This document shows, piece by piece, positions 62,133-64,000 of a DNA stretch of 64,000 nucleotides; within the stretch, counting starts at the first letter, position 1, and every line of letters starts with the position of its first letter. Source of the DNA: Bradyrhizobium sp. AZCC 1721 (lineage in GTDB: Bacteria > Pseudomonadota > Alphaproteobacteria > Rhizobiales > Xanthobacteraceae). The position numbers and the translations under genes are program-made. The notes under the pieces were generated by a model. That model saw only the letters and a list, made by a program, of their open reading frames with translations, did not search any database and was not told where the DNA came from. The DNA is taken from assembly GCF_036924715.1 (NCBI RefSeq), contig NZ_JAZHSB010000001.1, forward strand, positions 1,293,001 to 1,357,000, written 5' to 3'.

Positions 62133-63342
62133 GAAGATCGAAACGCTGGTGATTGGCGGCGGCCAGGCCGGCCTCGTGATGAGCTACCGCCTCAAGCAGC
62201 GCGGACTGTCGCATCTGGTGCTCGAGCGCCACCGGATCGCCGAACGCTGGCGCAGCGAACGCTGGGACGGATTGATATTCCAGTTTCCGAACTGGTCGGT
62301 GCGGCTGCCGGACTTTCCATTTCCGCACAGCGATCCCGATGGGTTCTCGGATACGGCCACCATCATCAAATTTATCGAGGCCTATGCGGATTTCGTCGCG
62401 CCGCCGATCCGCTGCGGCGTCGCGGTGACGCGGCTGTCGCAGCGCGACGGCGGGCGCTTTATCGCCGAGACCACGGATGGCACGATCGAAGCTGACAATG
62501 TCGTCGTCGCCACCGGACCCTATCAGCGCAGCGTCATCCCGGACCTGTTGCGCGATCATCCGGTGTTTCAGGTGCGTGCCGCCGACTACAGGAATCCCGA
62601 ACAGCTTCCGCCGGGCGCGGTGCTGGTGGCCGGCGCCGGTGCGTCCGGCGCGCAGATCGCCGAGGAATTGTTGCAGGCCGGGCGGCGCGTCTATCTCTCG
62701 GTCGGACGGCATCGCCGCCTGCCGCGCCGCTATCGCAGCCGCGACCTGATCTGGTGGCTCGCCGAAATGCAGCTCGACCAGATCACCCCGGAGGAGCGCG
62801 GGCAAGCGCGCCTCGGCCCGGTGATTTCGGGCGCCTATGGCGGACGCAGCATCGATTTCCGCGACTTCGCCGCCCGCGGCATGATCTTGCTCGGACGTCT
62901 CGACGCCGCCGATGGCGGCGTGCTCGACATTGCGTCGGGTCTCGACAAAAGCCTTGGCGACGGCGACATCGCCTTCACCACCTTCCTCGACACTGTCGAT
63001 GAATATGTGAAACGGCGCCGCCTGGAGCTGCCGGAAGAGCCCGGCGCCCGCGCGACGCTTCCCGACCCGCCTTGCGTCACCGCGCCGCTCACGCGCCTCG
63101 ACCTCGCCGCGGAGGGCATCTCTTCGATCATCTGGGCGACCGGCTACGGCGTCGATTTCGGCTGGATCGATATCCCGGTCCTCGACGCCCGCGGCGAAGC
63201 GGTTCATCGCAATGGCATCTCAGCCGTATCCGGCCTGTACTTCCTCGGTCTCCAATGGCTGTCGAAGATGAACTCCTCGTTCCTGCCAGGCGTCGGCGAC
63301 GATGCCGTGGTGCTCGCGGATCATATTTTGGCGCGGCGCTGA
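62122..63342 (+). CDS. Flavin-containing monooxygenase-like oxidoreductase
   Basis: 406 residues. FAD-binding IGGGQAGLVMSYRLKQRGL at the N-terminus, GRNWRSERWD-type motif seen as ERWRSERWDGL, NADPH-binding VLVAGAGASGAQIAEELLQAG near 190, and the ATG-type IIWATGYGVDFGW. It is of the YUC/FMO or Baeyer-Villiger-like class. Its ATG (62122) overlaps the end of lysR, so it is co-transcribed with it. Confidence 0.9.
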   Translation: MPDEKIETLVIGGGQAGLVMSYRLKQRGLSHLVLERHRIAERWRSERWDGLIFQFPNWSVRLPDFPFPHSDPDGFSDTATIIKFIEAYADFVAPPIRCGVAVTRLSQRDGGRFIAETTDGTIEADNVVVATGPYQRSVIPDLLRDHPVFQVRAADYRNPEQLPPGAVLVAGAGASGAQIAEELLQAGRRVYLSVGRHRRLPRRYRSRDLIWWLAEMQLDQITPEERGQARLGPVISGAYGGRSIDFRDFAARGMILLGRLDAADGGVLDIASGLDKSLGDGDIAFTTFLDTVDEYVKRRRLELPEEPGARATLPDPPCVTAPLTRLDLAAEGISSIIWATGYGVDFGWIDIPVLDARGEAVHRNGISAVSGLYFLGLQWLSKMNSSFLPGVGDDAVVLADHILARR

Positions 63343-63354
63343 GCACTCGCTTCC

Positions 63355-63492
63355 AACCTCGCCCCGCTTGCGGGGAGAGGTCGGATCGCCCTTGCGATCC
63401 GGGTGAGGGGGTACAGGTCTATCCATGAATCACAACTCGTGGAGCGAGCCCCTCACCCCAACCCTCTCCCCGTGAAGGGCGGGGAGAGGGAG
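63355..63492. repeat. CCTCTCCCCG palindromic repeat
   Basis: Hairpin GCCCCGCTTGCGGGGAGAGG and GGATCGCCCTTGCGATCC, with the right arms CCCTCACCCCAACCCTCTCC and GGGCGGGGAGAGGG. A standard Bradyrhizobium intergenic repeat, related to that at 3130. Confidence 0.85.
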
Positions 63493-63603
63493 CTAACTGC
63501 CGAAACGCCACCGAAAAAACCTCCGCGACATGTGAACTCCTTCACATCTCCCTCTGCCGCGTCGTGCTCTGGTCGCGCCATGCGCAATTCCGGGGGACGC
63601 GCC

Positions 63604-63816
63604 ATGATCTATGGCGGCTTTGAAATCCAGTCGTTCGAAGCAGGGAGAGGGCTATGGCACGCCAGGATTCAACGGGCCGACCAGGAGCCGGTGGTGATCG
63701 ACGGCCTGGCGTTTCCGACCCTCGAAGTCGGCTTCGCCTGGTCGGATCCGGAAGCGGCGATCGCGGATGCGAAAGCCCATATCGATCGTTTCATGCCGCG
63801 GTTCGCGATTCCGTAA
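63604..63816 (+). CDS. Small hypothetical protein
   Basis: 70 residues from ATG 63604 (MIYGGFEIQSFEAGRGLWHA), preceded by GGGGGA. A small beta-sheet domain (RIQRADQEPVVIDGLAFPTLEVGFAWSD split by eye) with a C-terminal helix. Probably a short conserved protein of unknown role. An upstream ATG at 63580 is less supported. Confidence 0.7.
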   Translation: MIYGGFEIQSFEAGRGLWHARIQRADQEPVVIDGLAFPTLEVGFAWSDPEAAIADAKAHIDRFMPRFAIP

Positions 63817-63848
63817 GCACGACCGGCGGAACTGCCGGCCGCATCTCT

Positions 63849-64000
63849 TTGCCCCTGCCCGAACAGACCCTGCAAGCGACGCCGGTGCTTTCGAGCTGCC
63901 CGGATTGCAGCGCATCGCTCGCGGTGCTGCGCATCATTCCCGGCCGTGCCGGCGCCGAATACTGGACCATGCGATGCACGCGCTGCGGCGGGATCCATCT
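63849..64000 (+). CDS. Zinc-ribbon-like hypothetical protein (partial, runs off the right edge)
   Basis: Frame reading LPLPEQTLQATPVLSSCPDC, then RCTRCGGIHL to the window edge, with two CxxC pairs that suggest a zinc ribbon. The start is uncertain: TTG at 63849 is the only candidate I see. Function unknown. Confidence 0.5.
   Translation, partial: MPLPEQTLQATPVLSSCPDCSASLAVLRIIPGRAGAEYWTMRCTRCGGIH

Overview
The window looks like a stretch of chromosome from a Bradyrhizobium-like alphaproteobacterium (Nitrobacteraceae). This is inferred from the high G+C content, the gene families (TipF-like EAL protein, type II lumazine synthase behind an FMN riboswitch, paired M16 peptidases, Bug-type binding protein, Omp25-like porin) and the many short palindromic intergenic repeats typical of that group. 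I see no rRNA, tRNA, CRISPR array, transposase or complete prophage. Most of the window is housekeeping sequence in short co-directional operons, many with ATGA or GTGA stop/start overlaps.

Layout. 0-3 kb: the 5' part of mutL, a frameshifted small secreted protein, a DUF2892/ECF sigma-factor reading frame apparently fused by a frameshift, and arfB. 3-13 kb (minus): ribF-maa-ileS-lspA, an exported protein and two M16 peptidases; IleRS carries a long histone-H1-like Lys/Ala tail. 13-23 kb: a CheY-like regulator, HAD phosphatase, TipF-like EAL protein, holin-like membrane protein, class III aminotransferase, prmB, moaE-moaD-pgsA and uvrC. 23-25 kb: a porin-like protein behind a perfect CtrA-type site, a cold-shock protein and rlmJ. 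25.1-27.3 kb: an accessory patch with an ArsR-SRPBCC-DHFR-like operon of actinobacterial appearance, preceded by a promoter whose spacer is filled by a 16-bp palindrome and lying between two copies of a short repeat. 27-32.7 kb: RNase T2, small exported proteins and a MarR-OmpR-histidine kinase operon with a palindrome over the marR start codon. 33-43.7 kb: ilvE, hisS (with an internal patch of different codon use), proC, YbjN protein, a glyoxalase-like/LON-domain protein, a Bug receptor, FMN riboswitch-ribH, an SDR and prs. 43.9-53 kb: a lipoprotein, an alcohol dehydrogenase remnant, pgeF-midA-lgt, a dienelactone hydrolase, ubiK, rplY-pth-ychF and two MaoC hydratases. 53-64 kb: small membrane proteins, tandem NTF2-like proteins, an HD-domain protein, two glutathione transferases, and a TauE/SafE-LysR-flavin monooxygenase locus.

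The non-routine features are the ArsR cassette, the IleRS tail, the two frameshifts in the first 2.1 kb, the two perfect TTAA-N7-TTAA sites, the hisS mosaic patch, the LON-domain protein without ATPase or protease, and at least eight families of palindromic repeats, one present as four copies of about 120 bp.
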